A stretch of DNA of 64,000 nt from JAYEPK01 sp048569615 (GCA_048569615.1 JBLIRK010000010.1:7502-71501), one strand, 5' to 3'. Positions 35,330-44,762 are shown, counted from the first letter of the stretch. Translations and numbers: made by a program. The notes: a model not told the origin generated them from the sequence alone.

Positions 35330-38300
35330 TCACTCTTCATCCTCGTCATCGAATACTATGGTGCCCTTTATGATGGGCATCTCTTCCTTTTCCTCCTCCT
35401 CCTTCTTCACGGTGGATCCTCCCATTATGGATTCCTTGGGGATCTGCATCTCCCTTCTCTTGTCGAAATCGGTGCCGGTCCCCGGTTTCTTGTAGGATTC
35501 TCCCTTGAGGTCCTTCATCTGGAACTCCACCTCGGATTCCCTCTTGGCGAACCTGTATGCGGTCCTTCCTAGGAAAAAGAGCACCACCAGGATGAGTATG
35601 ATGGCGATCACGCCAATGATTATCTTTATGGCAAGGTCGAGGCCTTCGCCGGGTTTCTTGGGAGGGGAATATTTAAGGATGGTGACGGTGGAATTCTCCC
35701 ATACCGATTCCCCTGCCCAGTCGGTTATCTTCATGGAGATCTCGAAATCACCGGTGGAGTAGTAATCGTGGAAGAGGTCCATCTTCTCTATCTCATCGGC
35801 CCCGGTCTCCACCTCCTTGGTCTCCTTAGTTCCATCTCCCCAATCGATCTCAAGCGTCAGATGATCATAGAGATCGTCAACCTCGAGGAATAGGTGAACC
35901 GTGCAGTTGCCGGCCTTGTTCAGCATCCACTTGTCGTCGGAGCCGGTCAGCTTTGTCACGGGAGCGAAGTTCTCCTTCTCTGTTGTGTTGGCTATGGTAA
36001 ACACCGGGGTTGTTTCGTTGGACCAGAAGTATGTCAACCTCGCAGAGAACAGGCCCCAGTTCGCACTCAGCTTGTACCTGATCGTGTCGAAGACCTTTGT
36101 CTTCTGGATCTCCTCCATGGTATCGTTGGAAACGGGTACGAAGCCGTTGCTCCACCTGAGCACCTCGATTTCCGGCTCCCGCTCTCCCTCCGGATCTATC
36201 CAAGGCTTATACTGGAGGTAAAGATAGCCATCCTCAACATACATCACCAGGCCGCTGTCGAAGTTCGAAAGGTCGGAGGTCGTTGTGGTGAAGGTATCCA
36301 TGGTCACGTTCCCGAACCTCTCGGCTTCCGCTTTGACGGTCACCTCGACCTCCGTATCGGGCAGGAATTTGCCTATCCTCCCCGAATTGTTCCCCGGTTC
36401 GACCCTGGTTAGGTAAGGGCCCCTCTCGGAACGCTCTCCCTGGCCGGGGAGCGCCATTGCTTCCAGCCAGTAGGCGATCAGGCCTCCCGCTCTCCATTGG
36501 CTCCAGGAGATGGTGAGACCGGAAACTCCCCTGGCCGACGGATTGGAGGTGAGATTGGAGGGAGGCAGGGGATAGACCGTGAAGGGCCAGAGAAGTTCGG
36601 AGGTCACATTCCCGTCGTAAACCTCCAGGACTATGTTGTACGTTCCCAACTTGGTGTAGTTGAAAGTTATCTCGCGACCTGTCAGGTTTCCCCACAGAGG
36701 CACCCGCCATGTGAAATAGAGAGCATCGCCGTCCGGATCCGTGGAGCCGGCTGCCGACAACGTCACGTTCTCGCCCAGCCTCGACCAGGAAGGCCCCGAT
36801 ATCCTCGGAACAGGGTCCTGGGATCGGTCCAGAACATCAACCATGATCTGGAGCTCGGACCGTGATCTTGTACCCTCGGAATCTATCTGTACGTTCACGG
36901 GTCCCAGGGAGGTATCCATTGTTGTAACCATGTAAACGGGCGCATCCTCGTAGCTTCCGGGGAGAACGCCGATCGGTTCGTCGGTTCCGGCGAAGAACAC
37001 CTCCGGGGTGAAGGTGGATGCGCTGAGGTTGAACTCGTCGTATCGGTTCCCCGTGTTGTGCACGCGGACCAAAATGGGCTGGATGGTGTCCCTCCTTATC
37101 GAGGAGAATGGTCTGGCCAGCTCGATGTTCGATGAGAAGACCTCCGGTATGGGCGATATCATATAGGAAAGCACGTTGTTCCCCTCATCGGATTCTGCGA
37201 CCTTCGTTGTGCTGTCCGCGGTGATTGTGATCGTCTCGTCGGATGTGCCTATCTGGAAGGCGGTGAAGGTGATGTTTCCCTGGGCTCCGGCATCAAGCTG
37301 AATTGGTTTCGTGTTGACATATCCGCCGGATGTTGAAAGCTCAACAATGAATGCATCAGGAGTGGACCTGAGGCCGTCGTTCCTCACAGTGGCGTTGATC
37401 GTAACCATATCGTTGGCGATCACACTCGAAGGCATGTGGTCGCTGGAGACGATGGTGAGGTCCGGGGCGGTGGCAAGGAACCGCTCCACCGCTGCATCGT
37501 AGATGGCGACGTAGATCGATGATAGATACTCCGTGGCCGAGATTATATTCTCCAGAGTCAGGTTCCATAGGGTCTCGTTGAAGCCCCTGGTGTTGTTATA
37601 TCTCATATCGTTGTCCCAGCAGTACATGAACTGCTGGAGCATGGACCAGTAGGTGTTCCCGACGGTCTTGGTGGAGCCATCTTCATCCATGATCGTCACG
37701 GTCCCGCCGTCCCTGCTGTTCACCCATTTGGCGACATCAGCCGTGTAGATGTGGACCTTTGAAGCGTTGAGGTCATCGGGAGGAGCAAGTTCAATGTCCC
37801 AGTAATCCGTGTAGAGGGCGGTCATCGCATCATCGGTCCAGAGGTAAGCCTCGTAATATGTCTGGTAGGAGACCTCGTTGGGGTTGTAATCCGGCACATC
37901 TATCTTCGTATCCCACAATGTCCAGTCGGTCCTCCCGAACTGGGACATCTTGATGACGTATCTGGACATCCTTGCGGTGCAGTAGGCCGCCTTATGCTTA
38001 GCCAGGGATACGGTGGGCATTCCCTCCATCATCCACTGGGTGAGGTTCTCAATGGTGTAATTGGCCCATCTCTGGGCAGTCGTCGGGGCATCCGTTATCT
38101 CCCATCCTTTCCTGCTGTGGATGAAGTAGTTCGCCTTGTCGCCGTCGGGCTGGCCGTTCGTGTCGTCCGTCCATGCAAGGAAATTGTCATCGGGGGTTGC
38201 GATCAGATGTTTCGCATCGAAGGAATCGTCATCGGAATCCGCTCCTTCGGGCAGATACCAGTAGTCAAGGTACTGGGCTTTTTCGGGTTCCGTTTCGTTG

Positions 38301-38482
38301 AATTTCAGGTATGCCCTTTCGGCGAGCATATCCACTATCCCGAAATGTGGATAGACGGGGCTGTCCCTATTCCCGTCCGTCCATGCCTCAACGCCGGACT
38401 TCTCCTGAACAAGCAGAGGACTCGATCCCACGATAAGCATCATGAGGAGCGATGATACAACAAGCAATCTGAACCTGGACAA
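35330..38482 (-). CDS. Surface protein with phospholipase C/S1-P1-like N-terminal domain, CARDB, PKD and FN3 domains
   Basis: 1050 residues starting at a TTG that has the ribosome-binding site GGAGGT six bases upstream. A signal peptide (LLVVSSLLMMLIVGSSPLLV) leads to residues 34-350, whose His/Asp-bearing helices ('YPHFGIVDMLAERAY', 'AKHKAAYCTARMSRYVIKMSQ', 'DTKI' then 'YQTYYEAYLW') recall zinc-dependent phospholipase C/S1-P1 nuclease folds. The zinc ligands cannot be proved by eye. Then come a CARDB-like domain (about 350-440), a second Ig-like domain, a PKD domain (about 560-650; 'GSTDPDGDALYFTW'), an FN3-like domain, and a PKD-like domain at about 855-940. A membrane helix (about 955-980) and a 70-100-residue acidic/Lys-rich tail (EEEEKEE) end the protein. 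It is convergent with the zinc-ribbon gene. The surface location is firm, the enzyme domain tentative. Confidence 0.8.
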   Translation of the reverse strand: MSRFRLLVVSSLLMMLIVGSSPLLVQEKSGVEAWTDGNRDSPVYPHFGIVDMLAERAYLKFNETEPEKAQYLDYWYLPEGADSDDDSFDAKHLIATPDDNFLAWTDDTNGQPDGDKANYFIHSRKGWEITDAPTTAQRWANYTIENLTQWMMEGMPTVSLAKHKAAYCTARMSRYVIKMSQFGRTDWTLWDTKIDVPDYNPNEVSYQTYYEAYLWTDDAMTALYTDYWDIELAPPDDLNASKVHIYTADVAKWVNSRDGGTVTIMDEDGSTKTVGNTYWSMLQQFMYCWDNDMRYNNTRGFNETLWNLTLENIISATEYLSSIYVAIYDAAVERFLATAPDLTIVSSDHMPSSVIANDMVTINATVRNDGLRSTPDAFIVELSTSGGYVNTKPIQLDAGAQGNITFTAFQIGTSDETITITADSTTKVAESDEGNNVLSYMISPIPEVFSSNIELARPFSSIRRDTIQPILVRVHNTGNRYDEFNLSASTFTPEVFFAGTDEPIGVLPGSYEDAPVYMVTTMDTSLGPVNVQIDSEGTRSRSELQIMVDVLDRSQDPVPRISGPSWSRLGENVTLSAAGSTDPDGDALYFTWRVPLWGNLTGREITFNYTKLGTYNIVLEVYDGNVTSELLWPFTVYPLPPSNLTSNPSARGVSGLTISWSQWRAGGLIAYWLEAMALPGQGERSERGPYLTRVEPGNNSGRIGKFLPDTEVEVTVKAEAERFGNVTMDTFTTTTSDLSNFDSGLVMYVEDGYLYLQYKPWIDPEGEREPEIEVLRWSNGFVPVSNDTMEEIQKTKVFDTIRYKLSANWGLFSARLTYFWSNETTPVFTIANTTEKENFAPVTKLTGSDDKWMLNKAGNCTVHLFLEVDDLYDHLTLEIDWGDGTKETKEVETGADEIEKMDLFHDYYSTGDFEISMKITDWAGESVWENSTVTILKYSPPKKPGEGLDLAIKIIIGVIAIILILVVLFFLGRTAYRFAKRESEVEFQMKDLKGESYKKPGTGTDFDKRREMQIPKESIMGGSTVKKEEEEKEEMPIIKGTIVFDDEDEE

Positions 38483-38564
38483 GATGAGACCTCCTACTGG
38501 GCATAAGGAGCGGACTGGTTTTAAAATATTGTGCAGAATGCTCCTTCGCAGGTTGGTTAAAAAC

Positions 38565-38574
38565 CTATATCTAC
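38565..38574 (+). promoter_or_regulatory. TATA box of the tRNA methyltransferase gene, leaderless spacing
   Basis: CTATATCTAC is centred about 26 bases before the ATG at 38594, and no ribosome-binding site precedes the ATG. A leaderless mRNA is likely. Confidence 0.5.
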
Positions 38575-38593
38575 AACAATCGCATCAAACGGC

Positions 38594-39622
38594 ATGGACG
38601 GTTTCGCGCTCCTATCGGGGGAGCAAACGGACCTCGCATTCCTGGAGCTGAAGGGAGCGATGAATGCCCTCGGAGATGAGAGGGCGGTCGAGAGGAGGTC
38701 CGAAAAGGTTGTCCTTCTAAAGGAGGGGGCGCCCGAAGGTTTGGCGGAAAGGTCCGCCCTCTGTCATTTCACAGGTGATCTATATTCCATGTCATCCGAA
38801 GACCTGGGCGACATATTGAGAGCCGTCCGGAACATGCTGGAATCGCTCCCTGTCGATATCGCCGTGACCTTGAAGGTAAAGGCCGCGGGAGCGGACGGAG
38901 GTCCCGCTGCATCGCAGCTTTTCGACGGTGCCGTTGCCCTGATGAAGGATCTGGGGATCAAGGTCCGGCACCGCTCCCCCGATAGGGAGATGTTCCTTGT
39001 CCTGGACGGAGGGACCTCCTACATCGGATGGATAACCGGAAGGTCCGCAAGGAAGGAGCTCAGAGGTCGCTCCGGCTCGAAGCTTCCGTTCAACCGCCCC
39101 ATCGTCATGGATCCCGTGCTCGCCAGGGCAATGGTGAACATCACGGGTCTGCCTCCGGGGAGGAGGGTGCTCGATCCCTTCCTTGGGCCCGGCGGTCTTG
39201 CGATCGAGGCTGCAAAGCTGGGACTGCATGTGATCGGCATCGAGAGGGACCCGGTCATCTTCCAAGGTGCAAGGTCCAATTTCGAGCACCACGGGCTCTC
39301 GGGCTACGTCTCGGCATATTCGGGAGATTCAAGGAAAATGGACGGTCTCATCGGTGCCGGAGAGCTTCGGGATATCGACGGCATCATCACGGACCCCCCC
39401 TTCGGAAGGTCCGCCGCCACAATGGGCGAAAAGGCTGATTCGCTCCTGAAAGAGGTGATAGCAAAGGCAGGCGGATACCTGAAGAAGGGCTCCCCGCTTG
39501 TTCTGGATTCACCTGAAAGTTCCGTCCTGGAAGAGATACCGGGATTTCGTATGGAGAATATGATCCCCATCCGGGTGCACAGGTCAATGACCAGGCATGT
39601 GGCGCTCATGCTGAAGCTGTGA
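38594..39622 (+). CDS. tRNA (guanine10-N2)-methyltransferase, TrmG10/Trm11 type
   Basis: 342 residues. The N-terminal half (about 1-165) is a THUMP-type RNA-binding region ('AVTLKVKAAG'; 'DREMFLVLDGGTSYIGW'). The C-terminal half is a Rossmann methyltransferase with the SAM-binding motif 'VLDPFLGPGGLAIEAAKLG' near residue 192, the acidic 'IGIERDP' after strand 2, and the N6/N2-methylase motif T-D-P-P-F-G-R-S near 265. This set is that of archaeal TrmG10, which makes m2G/m22G at position 10 of tRNA. The enzyme acts in the cytosol on precursor or mature tRNA. It is flanked by two giant surface-protein genes on the opposite strand. Confidence 0.88.
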   Translation: MDGFALLSGEQTDLAFLELKGAMNALGDERAVERRSEKVVLLKEGAPEGLAERSALCHFTGDLYSMSSEDLGDILRAVRNMLESLPVDIAVTLKVKAAGADGGPAASQLFDGAVALMKDLGIKVRHRSPDREMFLVLDGGTSYIGWITGRSARKELRGRSGSKLPFNRPIVMDPVLARAMVNITGLPPGRRVLDPFLGPGGLAIEAAKLGLHVIGIERDPVIFQGARSNFEHHGLSGYVSAYSGDSRKMDGLIGAGELRDIDGIITDPPFGRSAATMGEKADSLLKEVIAKAGGYLKKGSPLVLDSPESSVLEEIPGFRMENMIPIRVHRSMTRHVALMLKL

Positions 39623-39647
39623 GCGGATTGGATACTTCCGGATAGCC

Positions 39648-42600
39648 TTACTGCTGCTTGCCCGGTGCCGGGGGCCTCGGGAGCTGCTGGGGCGCCATCG
39701 GTCTGGGCTGCTGCGGCATTTGGGGCCTCGGAGGCTGCTGGGGTGCCATCGGTCCAGGTTGCTGCGGCATCGGGGGCCTCGGTGCTGCCGCCGCCTGGGG
39801 AGCGGGAGGCCGCTGGGCAGATTGCACCGGTGTGGGCCCTGCAGGCCTCGGAGTGGGCATCTGCAGGGGCGGGGCCCTTGCAGGCTGGGGCTGAGGCAGG
39901 GTCCGTACGGGCGATGGAGATGGAACCGGAGCCGGGGAAGGCTGCGGTCGGCTTTCCGGAGCTGCGGGAAGTGCCGGTTTCTCAGGCGCCGGGAGCTGAG
40001 GCGCCGGTGCAGGCTGCGAAAGCTGCTCGGGCTCGCCCCTGAGCTTCTCCTTCACCGCCCACGGCCTGTACTCTCCCTTCTCGTCATAACCTGTGTCTAT
40101 CGGTGATATGTAGATCTGGTTGTACTTCATTATGAAGACGAAGGCCGCCGCTGCAAAGATCACGATGAGGATCAGCGGGAGCAGAACCGACCATAGCGGG
40201 GTCTCCGGTCCGTCATCGTTATCATCATCCAGCGGAGGTCTAGGGACGAAAACCTGGAATGTCTTGTCGATCGCACCTTTGTCGCTTATCGGGACCTCAC
40301 CCTCCAGGGAAATGGTGAAAATGTGGGTCCCCGGTATGGCGGCGGTCCATAGGAAGACAACGGTCTTGGTCTCCCCCTTCTTGAGATAGGTTATGTTTGC
40401 CCTGTCAACCTCGAAGGGGCCGTCGTACAGGACTATGTACAGTTTCTCGAATTTGTTGGGATTGAACTCGATATCTCCGATGTTCTGGATATCCGCCTGG
40501 AACGAATATCTCCTGTTGTTCTCGGGGGCTTTGTGTACCCCGATAATAAGCTCGTTGTTTATCTTGGGGTCCAGTATGTCGAACATCATCCTGTAGAACT
40601 GGATCTCGATCGAGACGTTCACCTCGACGGGTATCTGGTTCTTGTCGATGGATGTCTGAAGTGTGGAAACTCCCTTAAGCACAACGGATATGTTGCCCGG
40701 CTCCTTTATCGTACCGGCCCTCGGGGCGATGTTTATCACCGCATAGGCGGTCTCCCCGAAACCGACATCCACATAGGTGTTCTGAAGTCTTATCCAGGTC
40801 GAATACTCCACCGGCAGGTCGTCCCAGTCCAGCTGGATGACGTCCTGAATGTTCCCGGTGTTCTTTATCTGGACCCTGACCGCCCTTGCCTCGTCATGGT
40901 CCATTGAGAACATGAGCTCCGGCTCGTTGGGGTCCACCCTCATCTCGAAGTTGTAGAACGGCTGGACGTGTACAACGAGCTTCAGGGAGGTCAGGGTAGC
41001 CCCCTCCTCGGTCTCGTTCTGGGAGTAGCCAGTGATTCGGATGGGGTACCCGTCGTACCACTTCAGGTAGGGGTGGGGCTGCGGTGTATCGGGATCGGTA
41101 TCCGCCGCCGCATCGAATGGTATATCGATAGTAAGCTTGACGGGATAGGTCTCGTTCGGAGCGATCTCGACCTGGGACATGTCCGTATCGAACTCGGCCC
41201 AGTCCGAATCCACCGACATGTTGTAGGTGTCCAGCCAGTTGCCCGTATTGCGGATGTTGATCATGTACTCCACCTGGCCGCCCACGAAGCCCACCTTGTC
41301 GGTCTGGGCGGTCGTTATCTCCAGCTTCCGCCTGAGCGGTATCTCGAAGTAGTACCTCACCTCGTCAAGAACGTGAGGTGGATCGTATGGACCCCCTTTT
41401 GCTTGTATTATGATGAATGGAAGGTTTGCCATCGTGGAGGATGTCGTGGTCTCCTCGACGAAAACGGTCATCTCCAGGAAAGCGGTGGTCCTGGGACCGA
41501 GGCCTCCGGTTATCTTCAGCGGGGATTGGTCTATGAACACCCACCAACCCTTCGGCCTGTAGCTGACCTCGAGCTTCTGGTTCGGGTCCTTGTCGTTCCC
41601 CTCGTTGGTGAAGTTGAACATGATGGTGTTCTCCCTTCCGGGATTGACCTTGAACGGACGCTCGAACTCCTCTATCCTTGCTCCGTAACGGATATCGGCG
41701 AAGAGAACACAGGGCTCGCTTTCAGTTGTATAGGATTGTGTCTGGGATGTGACGATAAGCACCAGGTTCACGTTGTAGAACCTGGGAGCCGATGCGGGAA
41801 CGTTGACCGCGATAATTACATCCCTGGACGTATCGGGTTCTACCAAACCCCCGGTTCCTCCAATTATACTTGTCCCCTGGTGGAAGCTGAACTTCCAGCC
41901 CTTCCTCTTGTGGACGTCATCCACATCCTCTTTCAAAGTGAAGGCATCGGGCCCGTTACCGGTGTTCCTGAGTGAGAAGCGAACATAAGAGGTCTCCCCC
42001 GGTTTAAGATAGACCTGGGGCTCCTCGGGAATCACTTCCACACCCGCCCTGAAGTCCACCTTGAAACGGAACACATGGGTAGAGGGCTCTTTATAGGGTC
42101 CCTGCGGATAGAAATTCGAATAGGCCCTTACAACGACCCTGTACTCCAGGGGGCTGTTCGGGGTTCCCGCCTTTGCCAGGAACGGGTTCTTCGATATCTG
42201 GACCGGAAGCTGGAGGTCCTCGAAATCGTTGGGATAGACGGGTCTCGGATCGAATGCGGAAACATCCCATCCATCGGGGATGGAGACCACCTCGACACCG
42301 ATAAGGTCGACTGCGGGACCTCTGTTCTGAAGCTGGAAGGGTATGAATGCCGTCTCTCCCACCTTTACCCTGTGCGGGACGGGTGTCTCGTATTCCCTGT
42401 CCTCCTGACCCTCTTCCCATACGAAGGGGGAGAACTCCGGCTCCGAGACCCTTATTCCGGAACCGCTCCTGAAGTTATCCGACTTGTCATCGTCGTCCAC
42501 GGTGATCGAGGCGAAGAGATTGAACTGGAAGGAGCTCCATGAACTCGCTCCCTGGGGTGTCCTGTCAGGCACGTTCCAATAAAAAGTGACCACGAGAGGA

Positions 42601-43034
42601 GGGTTCATGGCATTCGCACCGGGCTGATCGTCTCCGGTGTAGTTGGTGGTCATGGATGTGACCTGTTTGTACTGGGTGGTCACATTGTCAAAGGTGTCGT
42701 CAACTACAAGGACCACCGTGAAGAGGTTGTTCAGCTGCCTGGAAATGGGAGTGTCGCTCTGCTGGGGTCTCGAATCATGAATGAGAAGTACGTCGATCCT
42801 TATGGTCTGGCCGGGATAAATCTGATTTGACTGGGTGGGTCTCTTGACCTCGATCAGATCTATCGATATGTCCAGCCACGTCTGGCGGGTCGGAGGCGAT
42901 ATCGACTGCTCCTCCGTCTCAGATCCACCACCCAGCGGCACCAAAGCTATAAAACCTGGGACAATGAAAATTAGCGCAAGAATAAGAATGGTCAACCTGC
43001 TTGGTGTTGGGATTGCGGATGATCTAAGTGGCAT
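39648..43034 (-). CDS. Large surface protein with NEW3/CARDB-like repeats and a Pro/Gln-rich cytoplasmic tail
   Basis: 1128 residues from the ATG at 43034 with GGGGTGA upstream; a longer in-frame extension has no ribosome-binding site and would bury the signal peptide (LTILILALIFIVPGFIALV). Residues about 50-960 comprise repeated beta-sandwich domains with the NEW3/CARDB pattern: 'VKPGETSYVRFSLRNTGNGPDAF' style segments, 'FTNEGNDKD', 'INIRNTGNWLDTY', 'IKNTGNIQD', 'IQNIGDIEF'. Such domains usually present or space other modules. An acidic linker (LDDDNDDGPE) leads to a membrane helix near 965-988. The tail of about 140 residues is almost wholly Pro/Gln/Ala, with a repeated R-P-P-M/Q-M-P-Q-Q-P-x-P-M-A-P-Q-Q unit near the end. 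Tail low complexity suggests disorder or protein binding. Confidence 0.88.
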   Translation of the reverse strand: MPLRSSAIPTPSRLTILILALIFIVPGFIALVPLGGGSETEEQSISPPTRQTWLDISIDLIEVKRPTQSNQIYPGQTIRIDVLLIHDSRPQQSDTPISRQLNNLFTVVLVVDDTFDNVTTQYKQVTSMTTNYTGDDQPGANAMNPPLVVTFYWNVPDRTPQGASSWSSFQFNLFASITVDDDDKSDNFRSGSGIRVSEPEFSPFVWEEGQEDREYETPVPHRVKVGETAFIPFQLQNRGPAVDLIGVEVVSIPDGWDVSAFDPRPVYPNDFEDLQLPVQISKNPFLAKAGTPNSPLEYRVVVRAYSNFYPQGPYKEPSTHVFRFKVDFRAGVEVIPEEPQVYLKPGETSYVRFSLRNTGNGPDAFTLKEDVDDVHKRKGWKFSFHQGTSIIGGTGGLVEPDTSRDVIIAVNVPASAPRFYNVNLVLIVTSQTQSYTTESEPCVLFADIRYGARIEEFERPFKVNPGRENTIMFNFTNEGNDKDPNQKLEVSYRPKGWWVFIDQSPLKITGGLGPRTTAFLEMTVFVEETTTSSTMANLPFIIIQAKGGPYDPPHVLDEVRYYFEIPLRRKLEITTAQTDKVGFVGGQVEYMINIRNTGNWLDTYNMSVDSDWAEFDTDMSQVEIAPNETYPVKLTIDIPFDAAADTDPDTPQPHPYLKWYDGYPIRITGYSQNETEEGATLTSLKLVVHVQPFYNFEMRVDPNEPELMFSMDHDEARAVRVQIKNTGNIQDVIQLDWDDLPVEYSTWIRLQNTYVDVGFGETAYAVINIAPRAGTIKEPGNISVVLKGVSTLQTSIDKNQIPVEVNVSIEIQFYRMMFDILDPKINNELIIGVHKAPENNRRYSFQADIQNIGDIEFNPNKFEKLYIVLYDGPFEVDRANITYLKKGETKTVVFLWTAAIPGTHIFTISLEGEVPISDKGAIDKTFQVFVPRPPLDDDNDDGPETPLWSVLLPLILIVIFAAAAFVFIMKYNQIYISPIDTGYDEKGEYRPWAVKEKLRGEPEQLSQPAPAPQLPAPEKPALPAAPESRPQPSPAPVPSPSPVRTLPQPQPARAPPLQMPTPRPAGPTPVQSAQRPPAPQAAAAPRPPMPQQPGPMAPQQPPRPQMPQQPRPMAPQQLPRPPAPGKQQ

Positions 43035-43091
43035 TGGTTCACCCCTTTTGGTATGCTGCCTCTGGCTTCCAGTTGATGATATGCATCGGAC

Positions 43092-43104
43092 GATTATAAA
43101 CGTT
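43092..43104 (-). promoter_or_regulatory. TATA box of the NEW3-repeat surface protein gene
   Basis: The minus strand reads CGTTTATAATCG, about 60-70 bases upstream of the ATG at 43034. Confidence 0.4.
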
Positions 43105-43250
43105 TTATGTTTTCCGGTACTGCTTTTTCCATGCCTGCACGGGATAGTTGATGCCATATCGCTCGAGGCCAGTTAAGGCTTAATGGGGCATCCGTATATA
43201 TTTCTTTAGTATCCATGAACATAGAGATCCATTGCGGCCAGAAGAGACCA

Positions 43251-43613
43251 TCACTCCTCCAGGACCTCCTTTATCACGGCCATGAGCTCGCCCATCCTGA
43301 AGGGTTTCCTGACCAGCCTGCGGAGCCCGATCTCCTCGCATTCCTCGTCCAACTCCTCCTTGGTCATGGCGGTGATGGCGATTATCTTTGCTTCCGGGTC
43401 CTCTGCCAGGATCTTCTTCGATACCTCGAGCCCGCTCATGTCCGGCAGCAGGAGGTCCATCAGGACGAGGTCAGGCTCGCTATTTCTGTAAAGCTCCAGG
43501 GCTTCCCTGCCATCCTTTGCGAAACCTGCTACAATGAGGCCGTTCAATCTCAGCATGTCGGAGATGACGTTGGATATCATCTCCCTGTCCTCGACGATCA
43601 GAATTCCTGGCAT
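43251..43613 (-). CDS. Single-domain response regulator (CheY-like receiver)
   Basis: 120 residues, receiver domain only. The acidic pocket E8-D9, the phospho-acceptor D53 ('LVLMDLLLPDMSG'), the switch Thr in 'IIAITA' and the Lys in 'VRKPF' are all present. There is no output domain, so it must act by protein contact. It lies three bases downstream of the sensor-kinase-like gene, so the two are co-transcribed. Because that kinase appears to lack its phospho-acceptor His, the receiver may be phosphorylated by another kinase, or the pair may signal without phosphotransfer. Confidence 0.93.
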   Translation of the reverse strand: MPGILIVEDREMISNVISDMLRLNGLIVAGFAKDGREALELYRNSEPDLVLMDLLLPDMSGLEVSKKILAEDPEAKIIAITAMTKEELDEECEEIGLRRLVRKPFRMGELMAVIKEVLEE

Positions 43614-43616
43614 TTA

Positions 43617-44762
43617 TCAATCCTCCGCCTTTCCTTTGTCCTCGGGGATCATGAAGAAGAATGTGGTCCCAAGACCCTGGAAGCTCTCGCACCATATCCT
43701 TCCCCCGTGGCTTTCCACAAGCTTCTTTGCTATGTAAAGATTAAGTCCCTCCGAGAAGGAGCGTCCCTCCTTCTCCTCATCCACATGGAACTTGTCGAAT
43801 ATGTGTTTTAGGTCCTCATCGGGTATTCCCTGCCCCGAATCGGATATGGAGAGCTGGAACCATTCCCCTTTTCTCTCCAGATCTAGAATGATATGGCCCT
43901 CATCGGAGCTCATTGCTATGGAGGCGTCCATCAAGGTCGAGACCACCTGGGAAATGGCCTTCCTGTCTGCAACGGCCTTTGCCCTTTCCCCGGGATAGTT
44001 CTGGGTGAGCCTTATCTTTTTCTCCTCTAGGGCCGGATCGCTGTTCTTGACTATCTCCCGGATCAAGTTGTCCAGGGAGACCATCTTCCTGTCCAGCGTG
44101 ATCTCTTCCCCTACGTTCCTAGATGTCTCCAGTGCTTCGTTGAGCATTGCCTTCAGCTTATCGACCAGGTCCAATAGCTGGTCGACCTTTGCCTTCTGGT
44201 CATCATTGAGGCTGCCGAAAAAGCCGCTGTCCAGCATCTCGAGGGTTAGCAGAATGGAAGTTAGGGGCTGTCTTATCTCCCGCGTAAGCAGTGAAACGAA
44301 TTCGGACAGGAAGGACTGGGATGCCTCGTTCAGCTCCCGTGCCGACATCAGTTCCTCCTCCAGGGACCTTCTCCTCGATATGTCCTGGATCATACCCCAC
44401 ACGCCGGTGATCTGTTCTTCATCCCTCTTCGGAAGGAGCACGAGCTCTATGGGATGCGTGCCCTTAGACTCCGAAAAAAGCTCTATTTCCGTGACCAATA
44501 TCGGCTCTCCCCCGACTATCCTGCCCATGGCCTCCCTGACCTTTTCGCGGTCCTCAACAAAGGTGACGTTATGGAGCGACAGGAGGTCCAGCTCCTCCCT
44601 CGAGAAACCGGTGATGTCGACAAGGGCCCTTGGTGCCAATATGAAATTGCCCTCGAGGTCTATCTCGAAGATCGAATGCTGGCTCGAAGGGGTTCCGGTC
44701 AGACGGCGGTCTTCGGGACCTATGTCTGCCTGGCCGTCTTCGAACTTCCCGGGATGTTCCAT
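43617..44762 (-). CDS. PAS-domain histidine-kinase homologue with degenerate H and N boxes
   Basis: 381 residues, no membrane helices. PAS domain at about 28-135 ('SIFEIDLEGNFILAPRALVDITGFS'; 'GVWGMIQDISRRR'). The dimerisation helix at about 150-215 contains 'LLTREIRQPLTSILL', aligning with the usual 'VSHELRTPL'; the phospho-acceptor His is Arg161. In the ATPase domain the G1 box D-S-G-Q-G-I is intact, the N box reads 'STLMDASIAM' without the metal-binding Asn, and the G2 box reads 'SEGLNLYIAKKLVESHGG' rather than GTGLGL. Autophosphorylation is therefore unlikely. It may be an allosteric partner of the receiver encoded next. It lies about 110 bases downstream of the ribosomal eS1 gene on the same strand. 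Confidence 0.85.
   Translation of the reverse strand: MEHPGKFEDGQADIGPEDRRLTGTPSSQHSIFEIDLEGNFILAPRALVDITGFSREELDLLSLHNVTFVEDREKVREAMGRIVGGEPILVTEIELFSESKGTHPIELVLLPKRDEEQITGVWGMIQDISRRRSLEEELMSARELNEASQSFLSEFVSLLTREIRQPLTSILLTLEMLDSGFFGSLNDDQKAKVDQLLDLVDKLKAMLNEALETSRNVGEEITLDRKMVSLDNLIREIVKNSDPALEEKKIRLTQNYPGERAKAVADRKAISQVVSTLMDASIAMSSDEGHIILDLERKGEWFQLSISDSGQGIPDEDLKHIFDKFHVDEEKEGRSFSEGLNLYIAKKLVESHGGRIWCESFQGLGTTFFFMIPEDKGKAED

Noticed and set aside
43035..43157. A 41-residue extension of the NEW3-repeat protein
   Set aside because: It runs through the TATA element, has no ribosome-binding site and is not signal-like; the ATG at 43034 has GGGGTGA upstream.
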